Assembly: GCF_006439395.2 (NCBI RefSeq)
Contig: NZ_CP083950.1
Span: forward strand, 3,410,001-3,474,000
Direction of reading: 5' to 3'
Origin: Mesorhizobium sp. B4-1-4
GTDB lineage: Bacteria > Pseudomonadota > Alphaproteobacteria > Rhizobiales > Rhizobiaceae
DNA: 64,000 bases
In this document: one piece after another, positions 1 to 8,684 of the stretch
Numbering within the stretch: the first letter of the stretch is position 1
Layout: the number at the start of each line of letters is the position of its first letter
The notes under the pieces: model-generated
Told to the model about the DNA's origin: nothing
What the model saw: the letters and a program-made list of their open reading frames with translations, nothing else
Databases searched by the model: none
Program-made: the position numbers and the translations under genes

Positions 1-553
1 CTGGTATGATGTCGGCCGGAGAATCGAGCACGTGGACGCCGCAATCGCTGAGCTTCTTCAGGCTGTCAGGATTGAAAAAGACGTCCCAGCTGTCGATTTT
101 GTCGGTGCCGAGCGCCGCCTGCACCTTTTTGACGTTGTAGCCAATACCGACCGTGCCCCACATGTAGTTGATCGAATACTCGTTGCCGGGGTCGTATTTG
201 GCGGTTCGTTCCAGAATGGTGTTCCACATGTTGGAAATATTCGGCAGTTTCGACTTGTCGAGCTTCTGGAACACGCCGGCCTGGATCTGGCGGGCAAGGA
301 AATTGCCGCTCGGCACGACGACGTCATAACCGCTGCCGCCGGCAAGCAGTTTGGTTTCCAGGATCTCATTGGAATCGAAGGTGTCGTAAACGACCTTGAT
401 GCCGGTCTTCTTGGTGAAGTCGTCGATGATCGTCGGGTCGATATAGTCAGACCAGTTGAAGACATTGACGACGCGGTCCTCCGCATGTCCTGCAGGCGTC
501 AGAAGCGCCAGAAATACCGAGGTCGCCGAAAGCCATAGCGCTTTGCGGATCAT
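1..553 (-). CDS. potF: Polyamine ABC transporter substrate-binding protein, PotF-like (3' part outside window)
   Basis: Periplasmic binding protein that would deliver putrescine or a related polyamine to an ABC importer. The visible 184 codons start at ATG 553-551, preceded by an AAAGGAGA ribosome site. The first 23 residues form a Sec signal peptide ending in AGHA. Then come motifs typical of PotF/Pot[40 protein letters not shown] and [15 protein letters not shown]. The rest of the gene lies left of base 1, and transcription runs out of the window, so partner permease and ATPase genes are probably there. The puuA/puuB-like genes at 8.7-11.9 kb fit a role in polyamine use. Family assignment is firm; exact ligand is not. 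Confidence 0.9.
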   Translation of the reverse strand, partial: MIRKALWLSATSVFLALLTPAGHAEDRVVNVFNWSDYIDPTIIDDFTKKTGIKVVYDTFDSNEILETKLLAGGSGYDVVVPSGNFLARQIQAGVFQKLDKSKLPNISNMWNTILERTAKYDPGNEYSINYMWGTVGIGYNVKKVQAALGTDKIDSWDVFFNPDSLKKLSDCGVHVLDSPADIIP

Positions 554-878
554 GCTATTCTCCTTTGGTGAGTGTTCCATCGCCGACTCGTCGCGGCGTG
601 CGCGCGGCCGGGCATTTGCTTCAGACTATTGAGCTTTCCAGGGGACAACAAGCGCCAATCGGCGCGCCCGACGCGGCCCGGCAATCGTCCCGGACTGGAG
701 GGAATGACGGTGCCGTCAGAAGCTTTCGCCGCCGCGCGGACAGAAATACAGAAATGTGGTCCGGTCTCGATCGGGTTGCCGGGGAGACTTGGCAAGATAG
801 GCCTGTCTTGTTGTTGCCGTGTTCACAGCCTGCCCGGGCGGCAGCAACGTTGTCAATGGCAAAGCATCGGTGGCGGCA
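554..878. other. Intergenic region upstream of the PotF-like gene
   Basis: About 325 bases between the start of the PotF-like gene and the end of the EamA gene, both on the minus strand. It must hold the promoter of the binding-protein gene. The open frames here overlap one another without recognisable protein content and lack ribosome sites. I see no convincing hairpin terminator or RNA gene. Confidence 0.5.
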
Positions 879-1832
879 TCAATTAGGCGACGGCACCCCG
901 GTAACCCCTGCCCGCCGCGGCCGTGCCTGGCGCTTGAATTCAAGCCCGATATGGACAAGCAGTGCCGTGACCACCACCGCGCCGCCAATGATGGTACGCC
1001 CGGACGGCACTTCGGAATGGATGAGCCAGACCCATATCGGCCCAAGAATAGGCTCGAATGTGCCGAGCAGCGCCGCGATTGCCGCCGGGATCAGGCGCGC
1101 GCCGGTGGCGAAGAAGGCGAGGCCGATGCCGAGATTGACCACGCCGAAAAGGAAGAGAAAACCCATATCGCCGGCCGAGACCGAGAAGGTCGAGGCCTGT
1201 GACGCGGCAAAGCCCGCGGCCAGGATCGTGCCGAGACAGGTCGCCGGCGTCATGCGCACGCTGGCGAAGCGCCGGGTGATCACGGTGGCGATCGAGAACA
1301 TGAATGCGATCAGCAACGCCAGCCCGTCGCCTATGGGCGACACGGCGCCATCGAGCGATTCCGACACCATGATGGCGACGCCGGCAATGACGGCGGCGAT
1401 CGCCACCCAGGTCACGACACCAACCCGTTCGCGAAACAAAGCCCAGGCAAACAGCGCCGCCAGAAGCGGCACGCCGGCCTGCATCAAAAGGATGTTGGCG
1501 ACGGTGGTGTAGGCGAGAGCCACGACGAAGGCGGTCGACGCGATGGCGAAGCAGAACCCGACCGCAAGACCGGGCAGGCCCATGTCGCGGAATGATTTCA
1601 GCATGCCGCGCCGACCGTCACGCCAGACCATGAAGCAGAGCAGGAAGGCGGCGGCCCACATGGAGCGCCAGAACACCACCGTCCAGGTGTCGCCGGCAGT
1701 GATGAAGCGGGCGATTGTGCCGCCGAAACTCCACATCAGCGCCGACAGGAACACCAGCAGGAAGCCGATGCGCTCCTCGCGCTGCGAGGCGGTCGATGCA
1801 ACAAGGCTCCGTGATGATGCTGCGTCTGTCAT
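879..1832 (-). CDS. EamA/DMT-family transporter
   Basis: Inner-membrane carrier of the drug/metabolite superfamily, 317 residues from ATG 1832. About ten hydrophobic segments are visible, arranged as two EamA repeats. Recognisable stretches are LLVFLSALMWSFGGTIAR at the start of repeat 1 and LLGTFEPILGPIWVWLIHSE in repeat 2. The frame stays open to a TTG at 1883, but the ATG leaves the usual short hydrophilic N-terminus before the first segment. It stands alone on the minus strand, followed by the PotF-like gene. Substrate cannot be told from sequence; members export amino acids, sugars or other metabolites. Confidence 0.85.
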   Translation of the reverse strand: MTDAASSRSLVASTASQREERIGFLLVFLSALMWSFGGTIARFITAGDTWTVVFWRSMWAAAFLLCFMVWRDGRRGMLKSFRDMGLPGLAVGFCFAIASTAFVVALAYTTVANILLMQAGVPLLAALFAWALFRERVGVVTWVAIAAVIAGVAIMVSESLDGAVSPIGDGLALLIAFMFSIATVITRRFASVRMTPATCLGTILAAGFAASQASTFSVSAGDMGFLFLFGVVNLGIGLAFFATGARLIPAAIAALLGTFEPILGPIWVWLIHSEVPSGRTIIGGAVVVTALLVHIGLEFKRQARPRRAGVTGVPSPN

Positions 1833-1984
1833 GGGCGCGACTGTCGAGCTTTTGTGGACGGGACGATGCGCAAGGGACAACAAAATATACTCCGTTCGCG
1901 TAACGCAAAGGCGCGGGCCGGGCGTGATCCAGAGCCCGGCGACGATTGTGGCACCTCACGACCGCTCTATCGGAATCCACCGCG

Positions 1985-3433
1985 TTACTGGAAGTCGAAG
2001 GCACTCAGGCCGGTCACCATCTCGTCGAGGCCGAGCGGACGTGTCACCGGCGGTTCGGCACGCGCCAGACAGCCGACGCGTTCGCAGAGCCGGCAGGCGG
2101 GCCCGACAGGCGTCGCCACGACAGTGCCTGGTCCCGACTTCCCGGCAGCCGCGCCGGGCAGTGCCGCGCCATAGACGATGTCGTCGCGAAAGCCGATGTC
2201 GCAACCGAGCAGCAGAGTGGTGCGGCGCGGACGCTCGGAGAACGCACCCTGCGGGCCTTCCAGCGTGCGGGCAATGCACAGAAACTCGGCGCCGTCGGGC
2301 ATTTCCACCGCCTCGACGAAGATCTGGCCCGGCTGGGTGAAGGCGGCATGCACGGGCAGCTTGGGGCAGCCGCCGCCGAAGCGGCTGTGCGGAAAGCCCT
2401 GGCTGCCGGCTCTGCGAAAGCGGTTCCCGGCATTGTCGACCTCAAGCATGAAGAACGGCACGCCCGGGGCACCTGGCCGCTGCAGCATGGTGAGCCGGTT
2501 CGCCGCCTGCTCGAAGGAGACGCCAAAACGGGAGCGCAGGACGTCGATGTCATAGCGAGCGCGAATGGCGGCAGCGTGAAAGGCCTGATAGGGCATCATC
2601 AGTGCATGCGCGGCATAACGGCCGAGCTCGAAACGGGCGAGCCTGCGGGCTTCGTCCGTGCTCAATTTGAGCGCCTGGATCTCGCTGGCGACCGCGACCG
2701 TCATGCGGATCAGGCAGGCCTCCATCGCCACTTCGCGCAACTGGTCGAACGGCGACAGCCGCTCGGACAGGAACAGGCGCTGCGAATGGCGATCATAGCG
2801 GCGGCGCCAATTGGGCATGGTGGCGACCGGCAGCACCTTGACCACGATGCCGTATTCGCGCTTCAGCCAGGCCTTGAGCGCACCGAACAGATCGTCACCG
2901 GGATCGAGCACCGCAGTGAACGCCTCGGCCTCCTCCTCGAGCGCGGCGAAATGGTTCGGCCGCCGCTCGAAGGTCTCGTGCACCTCGTCGATCGGCAGGC
3001 GAGCGCCGGAAAGCGCCGTCGCCCGCCCCTCCCGCGCCAGAAGCTCGTTGAGGTCGGAGAGCCGCTCGGCCTGCTCGCGATAGGCGCGGAACAGTTTTAT
3101 GACCGCAGCCGAGGCATTGGGCGCCGCCTCCGCAAGCTCGATCAGCTCCTGGTCTCCAGGCAATTCGCCGACCAGCAGCGGATCGGTGAACACCTCCTTC
3201 AAGGCCGCGACCGACCCCCTAGCCTCGCCCTGCAGCTCATGCGGGTCGACCTTGTAGACGGATGCCAGCTTAAGGATAAGCTGCACCGTCAGCGGCCGCT
3301 GGTTGCGCTCGATCAGGTTGAGATAGGAGGGCGAGATGCCGAGCCCCTCGGCCATCGCCGTCTGGGTCAGGCTCTTGGCATTGCGGATGCGGCGGATGCG
3401 CGGTCCGGCGAAAATCTTCTGGTCAGCCATCAT
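1985..3433 (-). CDS. ScfR/RamB-like XRE-family regulator of acyl/acetate metabolism
   Basis: Transcription factor of 482 residues. Residues ~10-65 are a Cro/C1-type helix-turn-helix (IRNAKSLTQTAMAEGLGISP, then YLNLIERNQRPLT). The middle resembles the ImmA/IrrE-type (M78-like) domain, and the C-terminal half matches the DUF2083 region of short-chain fatty acyl regulators, ending in a Cys cluster (CRLCERVGC). Corynebacterial RamB, of the same architecture, controls acetate and glyoxylate genes. Here the gene is divergent from aceA across a 232-base spacer, so control of isocitrate lyase by acyl-CoA status is a reasonable inference. The start could be either of two adjacent ATG codons at 3433 and 3430. 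Confidence 0.85.
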   Translation of the reverse strand: MMADQKIFAGPRIRRIRNAKSLTQTAMAEGLGISPSYLNLIERNQRPLTVQLILKLASVYKVDPHELQGEARGSVAALKEVFTDPLLVGELPGDQELIELAEAAPNASAAVIKLFRAYREQAERLSDLNELLAREGRATALSGARLPIDEVHETFERRPNHFAALEEEAEAFTAVLDPGDDLFGALKAWLKREYGIVVKVLPVATMPNWRRRYDRHSQRLFLSERLSPFDQLREVAMEACLIRMTVAVASEIQALKLSTDEARRLARFELGRYAAHALMMPYQAFHAAAIRARYDIDVLRSRFGVSFEQAANRLTMLQRPGAPGVPFFMLEVDNAGNRFRRAGSQGFPHSRFGGGCPKLPVHAAFTQPGQIFVEAVEMPDGAEFLCIARTLEGPQGAFSERPRRTTLLLGCDIGFRDDIVYGAALPGAAAGKSGPGTVVATPVGPACRLCERVGCLARAEPPVTRPLGLDEMVTGLSAFDFQ

Positions 3434-3665
3434 CCGTCCTTGACAGGATTTTACACGATACTCGCAACGATCTCACCTTCCTGTTTTTACAATATTGACA
3501 AATTTACAGTGCCTTTCTGTCAAACGCAATACAGATTTTCCCTTATGTTTGGCTGAACTTCCTGATTTTTCTGGCTCATTTTGCGCTGCAATGTAAATTC
3601 AGTCGCATAGCAGCGCCCCAGAAAATGGCGTTCCGACATCGTGCAGCAATCCTCCGGAGTGATCC
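3434..3665. promoter_or_regulatory. Divergent control region of the ScfR-like gene and aceA with repeated TTTACA
   Basis: AT-rich spacer holding both promoters. The hexamer TTTACA occurs at 3450-3455, 3486-3491 and 3503-3508, and inverted (TGTAAA) at 3592-3597, which is suggestive of operators for the divergent regulator. A TTGACA lies at 3495-3500. GGAG at 3656-3659 is the ribosome site of aceA. The assignment of the hexamers as operators is inference. Confidence 0.5.
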
Positions 3666-4955
3666 ATGACTGATTTTTACAACCTCGTTCCATCGGCGCC
3701 GGAAGGTCGCTTCGACGGCATCGAACGTCCCTATTCGCCGGAGGACGTGAAGCGGCTGCGCGGTTCGGTGCAGATCCGCCAGAGCCTCGCCGAAATGGGG
3801 GCCAACCGGCTGTGGAAGCTCATCCACGAGGAAGACTTCGTCAACGCCCTCGGCGCCGTGTCGGGCAACCAGGCCATGCAGCAGGTGCGCGCCGGGCTGA
3901 AGGCAATCTACCTGTCAGGTTGGCAGGTCGCGGCCGACGCCAACACCGCCTCGGCGATGTATCCCGACCAGTCGCTTTATCCGGCCAACGCCGCGCCGGA
4001 ACTCGTCAAGCGCATCAACCGCACGCTGCAGCGCGCCGACCAGATCGAAACCTCCGAAGGCAATGGCCTTTCGGTCGAGACCTGGTTCGCGCCTATCGTC
4101 GCCGACGCGGAAGCCGGCTTCGGCGGGCCGCTCAACGCCTTCGAGATCATGAAGGCGTTCATCGAGGCGGGTGCCGCCGGCGTCCACTATGAGGACCAGC
4201 TGGCATCGGAAAAGAAGTGCGGCCATCTCGGCGGCAAGGTGCTGATCCCGACGGCAGCGCATATCCGCAACCTCAACGCCGCGCGGCTGGCAGCCGACGT
4301 GATGGGCACGCCGACGCTGGTCGTGGCGCGCACCGATGCGGAAGCCGCGAAGCTTCTGACTTCCGACATCGACGAGCGCGACCAGCCCTTCGTCGACTAC
4401 GACGCCGGGCGCACCGTCGAAGGTTTCTACCAGGTCAGGAACGGCATCGAACCTTGTATCGCGCGGGCCGTCGCCTATGCGCCCCATGCGGACCTGATCT
4501 GGTGCGAGACCTCGAAGCCCGACCTGGCACAGGCCAAAAAGTTCGCCGAGGGCGTCCGCAAGCACCATCCGGGCAAGTTGCTGGCCTATAATTGCTCGCC
4601 ATCGTTCAACTGGAAGAAGAATCTCGACGACGCCACGATCGCCAAGTTCCAGAGGGAGCTCGGCGCCATGGGTTACAAGTTCCAGTTCATCACGCTGGCC
4701 GGCTTCCACCAGCTCAACTACGGCATGTTCGAACTGGCGCGCGGCTACAAGGCGAGGCAGATGGCGGCCTATTCCGAACTGCAGGAAGCCGAGTTCGCCG
4801 CGGAGGCCAATGGCTACACCGCGACCAAGCACCAGCGCGAGGTCGGCACCGGCTATTTCGATGCGGTGTCGATGGCGATCACCAGCGGCAAGTCGTCGAC
4901 CACCGCCATGCATGAATCGACCGAGCACGCACAGTTCAAACCGGCCGCGGAATAG
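3666..4955 (+). CDS. aceA: Isocitrate lyase
   Basis: Cleaves isocitrate to glyoxylate and succinate, first step of the glyoxylate shunt, cytosolic; needed for growth on acetate and fatty acids. 429 residues, the normal length of the short bacterial form. Active-site loop [10 protein letters not shown] contains the catalytic Cys of the KKCGH signature; GVHYEDQLA and [10 protein letters not shown] are the metal and substrate segments; [10 protein letters not shown] is also conserved. Start ATG 3666 follows GGAG. A small gene follows after 57 bases, then a strong terminator at 5279, so the two probably share a transcript. The upstream divergent ScfR-like regulator is the likely controller. Confidence 0.97.
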   Translation: MTDFYNLVPSAPEGRFDGIERPYSPEDVKRLRGSVQIRQSLAEMGANRLWKLIHEEDFVNALGAVSGNQAMQQVRAGLKAIYLSGWQVAADANTASAMYPDQSLYPANAAPELVKRINRTLQRADQIETSEGNGLSVETWFAPIVADAEAGFGGPLNAFEIMKAFIEAGAAGVHYEDQLASEKKCGHLGGKVLIPTAAHIRNLNAARLAADVMGTPTLVVARTDAEAAKLLTSDIDERDQPFVDYDAGRTVEGFYQVRNGIEPCIARAVAYAPHADLIWCETSKPDLAQAKKFAEGVRKHHPGKLLAYNCSPSFNWKKNLDDATIAKFQRELGAMGYKFQFITLAGFHQLNYGMFELARGYKARQMAAYSELQEAEFAAEANGYTATKHQREVGTGYFDAVSMAITSGKSSTTAMHESTEHAQFKPAAE

Positions 4956-5012
4956 CGGATCAGAAAACACCGAGGAAACGCCCAACAGGGCTTCAAGCAC
5001 AGGAGAAGAGCA

Positions 5013-5255
5013 ATGGCATCGATAAGCCGCGTCAAGGAACGGGCGGAAGAGCAATCGACCACGATGAGCGTCGACCAGCAGGCGACGATCCGCATGCTCG
5101 CCAACGATCTGCACAGGCTCAACCAGTCGGTGATGAAGGCGGTCGAGGCGGGCGTCTCGGTGGAGCTGGTGCGCTCGGCAAGGCACCATGGCGGCGACGG
5201 CAATTGGGGCGATCTGCTGATCCCGGTGATCGTCACACAGCAGAGCCATGGCTGA
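5013..5255 (+). CDS. Small conserved-looking protein downstream of aceA
   Basis: 80-residue protein, no recognised family. It is charged at the N-terminus, then shows a predicted amphipathic helix (IRMLANDLHRLNQSVMKAVEAG) broken here for length: residues ~26-37 IRMLANDLHRLN and ~38-47 QSVMKAVEAG. No signal peptide or membrane segment. AGGAGAAGAGCA just before the ATG supplies a clear ribosome site. Position between aceA and a rho-independent terminator suggests co-expression with isocitrate lyase. Codon use matches neighbours, so I take it as real; function unknown. Confidence 0.7.
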   Translation: MASISRVKERAEEQSTTMSVDQQATIRMLANDLHRLNQSVMKAVEAGVSVELVRSARHHGGDGNWGDLLIPVIVTQQSHG

Positions 5256-5278
5256 TCGGAAATCGTTCGAACCGACCC

Positions 5279-5317
5279 TTCACCTGCGCAAAGTGTGCGC
5301 AGGTGAATTTTATTTTT
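5279..5317 (+). terminator. Rho-independent terminator of the aceA transcript
   Basis: Perfect 12-bp stem TTCACCTGCGCA (5279-5290) / TGCGCAGGTGAA (5296-5307) with loop AAGTG, followed by TTTTATTTTT (5308-5317). A textbook intrinsic terminator 23 bases after the small gene. Confidence 0.93.
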
Positions 5318-5492
5318 ACGCAATCAGATTCTGGACAGTTCAGTACAGTACTGTTGCTTGAATCCATTGTTTTCAGGGGCAAACCAGAGGCCTTTTATTT
5401 CAACTTGACATGAGCCACGATCTCACGCCAATTGTCCTCAGATTTCAACTCTGCATTGAAATGGGGGCGAACTTGGCCGACTTGGGTGCCCA

Positions 5493-5936
5493 GTGAATCG
5501 TGAGGGCGAGACCACAAGACATCCGAATCAGATTAGCCGGCATTCCAGCGCCGAAACGATCCGCGATCGCTCGCAAGTGCTCGTCGTCGGGAAATCGCCT
5601 ATCAACCGTGTGGTGGTATCGAAGATCGTCGAGCGTTCCGGGCTCAGACCAATCTCGGAATCGCCCGATACGGCGGCGAGGATCTTGCGGTCGCTCGTAC
5701 CCGGCGTGATTGTGCTGGACGGCGGCTCCGACAACAAGGACTGCGACAATCTGATGTCCGGCATCGAAACGTTGCGGCGGACTTCGGGGAACTCGCTTCC
5801 TCCCGTGATCCTGCTTTCAACCAAGAATGGCACGCCCGAGAGCCTGGGCCTGTCGAGCATCGTCGACGTCGTGGTCGCCAAGCCGATCACGCCTGAGCGG
5901 CTGCAGCCGGTGATCGATCGCCTGATCAGCCGGTAG
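5493..5936 (+). CDS. Degenerate response-regulator receiver protein
   Basis: 147-residue single-domain protein with a receiver (CheY-like) fold. The phospho-acceptor region is visible as GVIVLDGGSDN and the conserved Lys as VVVAKPITPERL. The acidic pair normally following beta-1 is missing: the sequence reads QVLVVGKSPINR where DD or DE is expected, so metal binding and phosphorylation may be impaired. No output domain. The GTG at 5493 is the earliest sensible start; a stop lies in frame at 5457. No kinase gene is adjacent. It may act by protein contact rather than phosphorylation, which is inference. Confidence 0.7.
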   Translation: MNREGETTRHPNQISRHSSAETIRDRSQVLVVGKSPINRVVVSKIVERSGLRPISESPDTAARILRSLVPGVIVLDGGSDNKDCDNLMSGIETLRRTSGNSLPPVILLSTKNGTPESLGLSSIVDVVVAKPITPERLQPVIDRLISR

Positions 5937-6005
5937 AGCAATTCCTGGGAAAGTGCGCAACGTTTTTCCGTACGGAATTGCGCAAAAACAAAGAGTTGAG
6001 GCGGC
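5935..6005. repeat. Rhizobial-type palindromic intergenic repeat
   Basis: Nested inverted repeat: TGCGCAA (5954-5960) pairs with TTGCGCA (5978-5984), enclosing the perfect palindrome TTCCGTACGGAA (5966-5977). The flanks GAGCAATTCC and AAAAACAAAGAG match, from memory, the RIME-like palindromic elements scattered between genes in Rhizobium and Mesorhizobium. It sits between the receiver gene and the convergent HAD gene and may also act as a transcription barrier. Confidence 0.7.
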
Positions 6006-6007
6006 GA

Positions 6008-6715
6008 TCAGCCCGATTTCCCGATGCTTTCGACCAGTGCGGGCAACAGTCCAAGATCGGCTATCTGACGGAACCGCGGCTCGGCGACGGGCGCCTCGAC
6101 ATGCTCGAGCACCCAGGTCAGTTCGTGCGGCACATGGACACCCCAGCCGCCGGCCTCGATGGCCGGCACCACGTCCGACTTCAGCGAATTGCCGACCATC
6201 ATGCTCTTTGCGGGACCGTCACCGTGGCGGCTGAAGAGGCGCGCATAGGTCGCGGCACTCTTGTCGCTGACGATCTCGACCGCGTCGAACAGATCGCCAA
6301 GGCCGGACCCGGCCAGCTTGCGCTCCTGGTCAAAAAGGTCGCCCTTGGTGATCAGCACGAGGCTGAATGTGCCGGCGAGCTTCTCCACCGTCTCACGCGC
6401 GTGCGGCAAAGGCTCGATCGGATGGTTCAGCATCTCACGGCCGGCATCGAGAATTTCCGATATGACCGCAGCCGGCACGCGCCCATCGGTGACCTCGATC
6501 GCCGTCTCGATCATCGACAGAGTAAATCCCTTGATGCCGAAACCATAAACGGCAAGGTTGCGCCGTTCGGCCTCGAGCAATCGGGCTGAAATCTGCTTCT
6601 CCTCGCCATGATCGGCAAGCATGGCCGCGAAGCGCTTTTCCGTCATGCGGAAGAATTGCTCGTTCTGCCAAAGCGTATCATCGGCATCGAAGCCTATCGT
6701 GGTCAAGGACTGCAT
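6008..6715 (-). CDS. HAD-family hydrolase
   Basis: 235-residue phosphatase-like protein of the haloacid dehalogenase superfamily. Motif I is FDADDTLW (nucleophile Asp and acid/base Asp, residues ~9-16), motif II LVLITKGD, and motif IV GNSLKSDVVPAIEAGG. A helical cap lies between motifs I and II. Start ATG 6715. It converges with the receiver gene across a palindromic repeat. Substrate unknown; the family hydrolyses small phosphorylated metabolites or haloacids. Confidence 0.88.
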   Translation of the reverse strand: MQSLTTIGFDADDTLWQNEQFFRMTEKRFAAMLADHGEEKQISARLLEAERRNLAVYGFGIKGFTLSMIETAIEVTDGRVPAAVISEILDAGREMLNHPIEPLPHARETVEKLAGTFSLVLITKGDLFDQERKLAGSGLGDLFDAVEIVSDKSAATYARLFSRHGDGPAKSMMVGNSLKSDVVPAIEAGGWGVHVPHELTWVLEHVEAPVAEPRFRQIADLGLLPALVESIGKSG

Positions 6716-6794
6716 GATCGTGATGGTTCCAGCGTGATGAAGGTGGCGATATGGACGTCGTTATCAGGCGCTGCTAGCAAGAGGAACATAAAGC

Positions 6795-7511
6795 GTGTGG
6801 CACATGCAGAAATTCAAGTCCCGGAAGGTTGACCTCGAGCGGCTTTTGCAGAGCTTGTGGGACCGCACGCCCACCGAAGTGATCAACAGCATTCGCGACC
6901 TCGGCGTCGCCATGGGCCCCGATGCGAGCGAGGCGCTGCTCGACAGCCATCCGGAATTCTTCGCCTACCGGCCGGCCCTGACCCAGATTTTCGCCGACAT
7001 GGTCCATGCGCAGGACGTCGCAGAAATCGCGCAGATGTTGCAGCAGGACCTGCAGAGCGGAGAGTCTTTCGGACAGATCGCGGCAGAGAAGACCGACATT
7101 GGCGTGCTGTCTTCGAAAGATGCCTACAAACGCCTCGATGAAGTGTTCGATCATGCCAATTTCGATGACTGCCACCGCGCTGTCATGGTCGGCTGCGGCG
7201 GACGGCCATTTACCATGTTCCGCATTCACGACCAGACAACGGTTCCTGAAATTGTCGGTCTCGACATCGTCCCCGAGGCGGTGGAGACCGCGAACAGGCT
7301 CGCGGCGAAGCTGAACTATACGCGCTTGCGTGCGGAGCTTTGCAACGGTTGCCACTATGATTATGGCGCGGCGCAGATCGTCTATGTCGCCAGCATGGTT
7401 TCACCAAAGGCCGCCGTTGTGTCGCGCATTGCGGACACCGCGCCGGATGGTGTGCAAATCATTCTGTGGGAGCCCTGTTCCCTCGCTCGGCTCTGGTCGG
7501 AAAGCGCCTAA
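6795..7511 (+). CDS. Nicotianamine-synthase-like SAM-dependent protein, ended by an in-frame TAA
   Basis: 238 residues from GTG 6795 (an ATG follows at 6804). Residues ~130-155 hold a glycine-rich SAM-binding motif, VMVGCGGRPFTMFRI, followed by VGLDIVPEAVETANRLA; later VYVASMVSPKA resembles the equivalent strand of nicotianamine synthases, which make aminocarboxypropyl metal chelators. The frame ends at TAA 7509-7511, but the same frame is open for 37 more codons to TAA 7623-7625, encoding a basic, coding-like tail (for example LDPRLEVIGRTSIS). I suspect a nonsense change in a longer ancestral gene. The TupA-like gene starts directly after the extended frame, consistent with an operon. Family call is tentative. 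Confidence 0.6.
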   Translation: MWHMQKFKSRKVDLERLLQSLWDRTPTEVINSIRDLGVAMGPDASEALLDSHPEFFAYRPALTQIFADMVHAQDVAEIAQMLQQDLQSGESFGQIAAEKTDIGVLSSKDAYKRLDEVFDHANFDDCHRAVMVGCGGRPFTMFRIHDQTTVPEIVGLDIVPEAVETANRLAAKLNYTRLRAELCNGCHYDYGAAQIVYVASMVSPKAAVVSRIADTAPDGVQIILWEPCSLARLWSESA

Positions 7512-7627
7512 CGAGAGCTCGATCCCCGCCTCGAAGTCATCGGTCGCACCAGTATCTCGCGCAACATGACCAGGGACGTGTTCGTGAGACGACGCGCAGC
7601 GGTCACGCACGAACCTCAGAGGTAAGC

Positions 7628-8506
7628 ATGCCATCGTTGCGGATGAGCGACCAAGCGATATTGCACCTGGCGAGAGCATGGTGCTTTCTGCGCCATCCAG
7701 CGATCTGCATGCGCACATTCAATCATAGCGGCATGTTGCCCAATCCGGCGAGGCCTTCTACCTACGTCGATAAATTCCTGTGGCGCAAGATCTTCGACCA
7801 CAATCCCTTCTTCGCCACGGCGTGCGACAAGCTCGCTTCGAAGGCATATGCCCTGTCCACATGCCCTGAACTTCGCAGCGCCAAGGTCCTGTGGTCCGGG
7901 CGCGATGCGAGAGAGATTCCGTCTGAGCTGCTGGCCGGTGACGTGGTGGTCAAGGCCAATCACGGCTGCCGCTGGAACATCATGATCCGCAACGGTCGCG
8001 TGGACAAAGCCAAGCTGACGCGAAGAACATCGCGCTGGATGCGCCGCCGCTATGGCAGGAAGTTCGGCGAGTGGGGCTACAAAGGCGCCGAGCGAAAAGT
8101 GTTCGTAGAGGAAATGCTGCTGGAGGACGGCCAGCCGATCCGTCTGGAATACAAATTCCATGTTTCGAACGGCACGACGGCATATGTCTATGCCGCGCGC
8201 CGGGATGAACATGGCAACGAACAGAAGTGTCATTTCGATCGTGACGGCATCTATGCTCCACCACCTGACGGCAGCGGCAAGCAGTGGGTGCTTATCGACC
8301 TGCCGGCCTTGTTTGTGCGCATGCGCGCGATCGCCGAAACGCTGACCGCGACATTCGATCATATGCGCTGTGATTTCTATGAGAAGAACGGCGACATCTT
8401 CTTTTCCGAATTCTCCGTCTATCCGCTGTCCGGCAAGGGCATAATCAACACCAGGCTCAGAGACTTATGCGGCGAAAACTGGATCTGCGTCAATCCTGGT
8501 TTCTAA
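7628..8506 (+). CDS. TupA-like ATP-grasp protein
   Basis: 292-residue protein resembling the ATP-grasp family of TupA, known for teichuronopeptide synthesis and found in exopolysaccharide gene sets; such enzymes ligate amino acids to polymers or small molecules. Visible: TYVDKFLWRKIFDHNPFF near residue 40, VVVKANHGCRWNIMI (ATP-binding strand), VFVEEMLLE, EYKFHVSNG, and MRCDFYEKNGDIFFSEFS (metal-binding end). Start ATG 7628 has AGAGG six bases upstream; the open frame further 5' overlaps the methyltransferase and is rejected. Three bases separate it from the read-through end of that gene, so the two may make one product together. Confidence 0.75.
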   Translation: MPSLRMSDQAILHLARAWCFLRHPAICMRTFNHSGMLPNPARPSTYVDKFLWRKIFDHNPFFATACDKLASKAYALSTCPELRSAKVLWSGRDAREIPSELLAGDVVVKANHGCRWNIMIRNGRVDKAKLTRRTSRWMRRRYGRKFGEWGYKGAERKVFVEEMLLEDGQPIRLEYKFHVSNGTTAYVYAARRDEHGNEQKCHFDRDGIYAPPPDGSGKQWVLIDLPALFVRMRAIAETLTATFDHMRCDFYEKNGDIFFSEFSVYPLSGKGIINTRLRDLCGENWICVNPGF

Positions 8507-8684
8507 CCACGCCGCAGCGCGGCTGGCGCAGGCTCTACGCAGCGGCCTTGCGCCGCTGGCTGGAGATCCTGCCCGGCAAGCCCGCATGACGGCGACCTTC
8601 CACACCCAGGTCCTTTCACCGGCTCCCCTTCCCTTCCGTCGTGCCGCACGGCTATACTCCGAAATCCGCAACTCAATCTGGTGA

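Noticed and set aside
5935..6005. Intrinsic terminator after the receiver gene
   Set aside because: Stem is nested and palindromic but lacks a T-run on either side; better explained as a dispersed rhizobial repeat.
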